Below, piece by piece: positions 61,401-64,000 of a stretch of 64,000 nucleotides of DNA. The first letter of the stretch is position 1; each line of letters opens with the position of its first letter. Both the position numbers and the translations under genes were made by a program. Origin of the DNA: Apostichopus japonicus (lineage: Eukaryota > Echinodermata > Holothuroidea > Aspidochirotida > Stichopodidae); the NCBI RefSeq assembly GCF_037975245.1, contig NC_092564.1, positions 5,136,484 through 5,200,483 of the forward strand, in the 5' to 3' direction. Below the pieces are notes generated by a model. That model was not told the origin of the DNA. It ran no database searches and saw only the letters and a program-made list of their open reading frames with translations.

Positions 61401-62079
61401 CTTCAAAGCACTCATACTGACAGTATGAACAGTTCCTGATCTTTTATCTGACAGAAACCTGATAGTCATATACTGAATAGTGTACGCTCATGAAAGCACA
61501 GTATAGAAATAATTGTCCCAACAGGGGTGCAAGGGAGGTCCCATTATTAGGAGATGATTCCCAACAAACCGTCCGTCATTCACATTATACGTGGTTACCT
61601 CCTTCGGTTACTCGTTCTTAGTTAAAAATGTTACAACAAATGTCACATTTGATTCAATAATCTCATCTTGCTAATGTTAAGATGCATACACGACATAACA
61701 GTTCTATCTTGCTCAATTCTTTGTGGGTGACCTCCTAGATCTCCATATACACCCCTATCCACCCCCTCCCCCCCCCCACACACACCCCTCCCTCACCACC
61801 CATCTCAATAACAATATTCTCTTGTTTGTATACTGTCTCAACAATGTGAGATGTAACGGTGGTATAAATTCATTGGAGTAAATTTTACAAAATCGTTAGA
61901 GTCTAACTTATACATTACCTCTATGATAGATGTGCACTGATGTAGACGTTGATACTAGAAAAGTATTGTTTCATAGTACCGTAACTTCCAGAAGACTTGT
62001 AGTTTTAAATGGAACATTTTACTATTGCTTGCCGGAGGCATAAGGAATCTTTGCAGTGCTGATGGTGTAAAAGTGTGTG
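58466..62079. other. Gene B 3' region and downstream intergenic DNA
   Basis: AT-rich 3' UTR-like sequence to about 59220, then poly-G (59249), poly-C (59651, 60876, 61768) and unremarkable sequence. A G-rich sequence occurs twice in similar context (TGGGGGGGGGGGGGTGAAGA at about 59247 and GGAGGTGAGGGGGTGAAGAT at about 59400, each followed by a GTGCTACAT-type sequence), a probable small duplication. No gene seen. Confidence 0.45.
58915..59218 (+). terminator. Candidate poly(A) signals of gene B
   Basis: AATAAA occurs at 58915-58920 and 59213-59218, about 450 and 750 bases after the stop codon. The region between is AT-rich 3' UTR-like sequence with no coding signal. Which signal is used cannot be told. 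Confidence 0.45.
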
Positions 62080-63000
62080 TGTGTGACACCTCGGATTGTA
62101 ACCACGATAACTCAAAAACTATATGGTGTGGTGAACTTGGTGTGGATGCTCTTTAGTGAGTACAAAAACACTATTGTTTCTGCAGAGCACCAAGGTCATT
62201 TGAGGTCAACGGAGGTTAAGATCGTAAAACTTTGGATGAATTTGATATGTAGTATGTGGATCCACTTTACTACGTAGAAGATCTCTATATTTTCTTGCGA
62301 AGGTCATTAACACGATAACTCCAAAAGCAATTCTTGAGATGAATATAAATGTGAATATTGGGTATGTGGAATGCACCTTAATTAGTGCAAGAGCCCCCGT
62401 TAATTTCTGCAGGGGCCAATGGTCATTTGAGTTCACCAGAGGCCAAAGAGTGAAACCTTTGAAACAAACTAACTTCAAAATCAAATATTGGATGAACTGC
62501 ATGTGAATGTAACTAAGCAAGTAAAAGAATCCTATAGTTTTTTTCGCAGAGGTCATTAATGGTTACCAGAGTCACAGTTTTAAAACCTTTTAAACACGAT
62601 AGATCAAAAATTAATGCTTGGATTTATTTCTTACTTTTATTTCCACCTTACTGAGGACAAAAGAAAAACTAATACTGTGAAGGTCAAAGGTTATTTGACG
62701 TCGACAGAGGTCAAAGCCTAATAACTCCAAAAGAAAACCTTGTATGTACTTCTACATACTAAATTTATGGATCGCCCTTATTGAGTACACGAATTCTAGA
62801 GAAGAGTTTTCTGCAGAAGTCAAGGTCTTTTGAGATTTACAGAGGTCAAAAGTCTGAAATAATTACAAACTGGTTGAATCCAAACTACATACTGGACGAA
62901 CTGCATACATGGTGTGCGGCTCTACCGTATGGAGTACGAGACTTGCAATGTTTTCAGCAGATGTCAAAGGTCATTTGAACTCAGTAATGGTCAAAGTATG
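62080..63000. repeat. AGGTCA-rich diverged tandem repeat
   Basis: About six units of 130-220 bases built on CAAAGGTCATTTGAGGTCAA and CAGAGGTCAAAG, followed by ACGATAACTCCAAA. Best copies near 62185, 62408, 62684, 62820 and 62967. Similar in style to the GCTTGTAAACACGA units at 42661-44000. Confidence 0.75.
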
Positions 63001-63429
63001 ATAAGCCAAAACAAAGGAGTCAAATAGCAAACTTTAATGAATTTTATATGTTGTATGTGGATCCATCTTTAGAGCCGCATATCGTTGGGCTATGTAATTC
63101 AGGTTTGTGTTGATCCATGTGTAGAAAATTTAATCAGTTTAAACTCTATTCATATACTAAATATATTATAGAGGGTATTTATACATCAAAACATAAAAGT
63201 CACGTATTAAGCTATTGCACTTACTATTGCTACAGTGACTTCAGTTTGGGTAGAACCATCGTGATTGCACCTTATAAAATATGATTTAAGTAATCTGTCC
63301 AGAAGTGAGGTCATAGGTTATCAATTTAATGGTCAATGACACTGAGCAACCACACTCATTGGGCATCCACTTGAGTTAATTGATATGGATTTACTAGAAT
63401 GCAGATAAAACCAGGAGCTGATACTAGTT

Positions 63430-64000
<571 letters not shown>

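Overview
The window is AT-rich animal genomic DNA: short coding exons bounded by GT..AG introns, very large introns, many microsatellites and many non-autonomous DNA transposons. The gene content (EMI/EGF single-pass receptors) and repeat style (tRNA-SINEs, Penelope-like remnant, hAT MITEs, frequent poly-G/poly-C runs) suggest a marine invertebrate deuterostome. I favour an echinoderm, perhaps a sea cucumber, but this is inference and the species is not established. Most open reading frames longer than 60 codons here are not genes; the real coding sequence lies in short exons that I assembled by splice phase.

Two genes can be built, both on the + strand and head-to-tail. Gene A (9361-18631) encodes signal peptide, a complete six-cysteine EMI domain, a Thr-rich stalk, one transmembrane helix and a short Tyr-containing tail. 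It has no EGF repeats. One small cytoplasmic exon of gene A is unresolved. Gene B (32141-58465, nine exons, 1452 coding bases, 483 residues, in frame throughout) encodes signal peptide, EMI domain, about six EGF-like modules, one transmembrane helix and a Tyr-rich tail with an ITIM-like S-x-Y-x-x-I site. The three EMI exons have the same phases in both genes and the cysteine spacing is conserved, so they are tandem paralogues of the MEGF10/11-PEAR1-Draper-like receptor architecture. A possible extra tail exon (21875-21981) lies between them.

Layout: 1-9325 is repeats, including two copies of a 2.2-kb repeat, the second ending just upstream of gene A. 9361-18631 is gene A with SINEs, a composite hAT-like element and minisatellites in its introns. 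18632-32140 is intergenic: a U2-snRNA-derived sequence between direct repeats, a decayed Penelope-like element with a GIY-YIG remnant, and a 1.45-kb hAT-like element with a perfect 8-bp target duplication. 32141-58465 is gene B, whose first two introns (9.6 and 7.7 kb) hold transposons, including an element with a hAT transposase C-terminus and a 5-bp target duplication. 58466-64000 is the gene B 3' region, an AGGTCA-rich tandem repeat and a (TATC)n array that runs off the window.

On domain grounds both receptors should sit at the cell surface. Gene B resembles engulfment/scavenger receptors, whereas gene A keeps only the EMI module, so the pair may differ in ligand reach and in signalling tail. 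No function has been shown for either.
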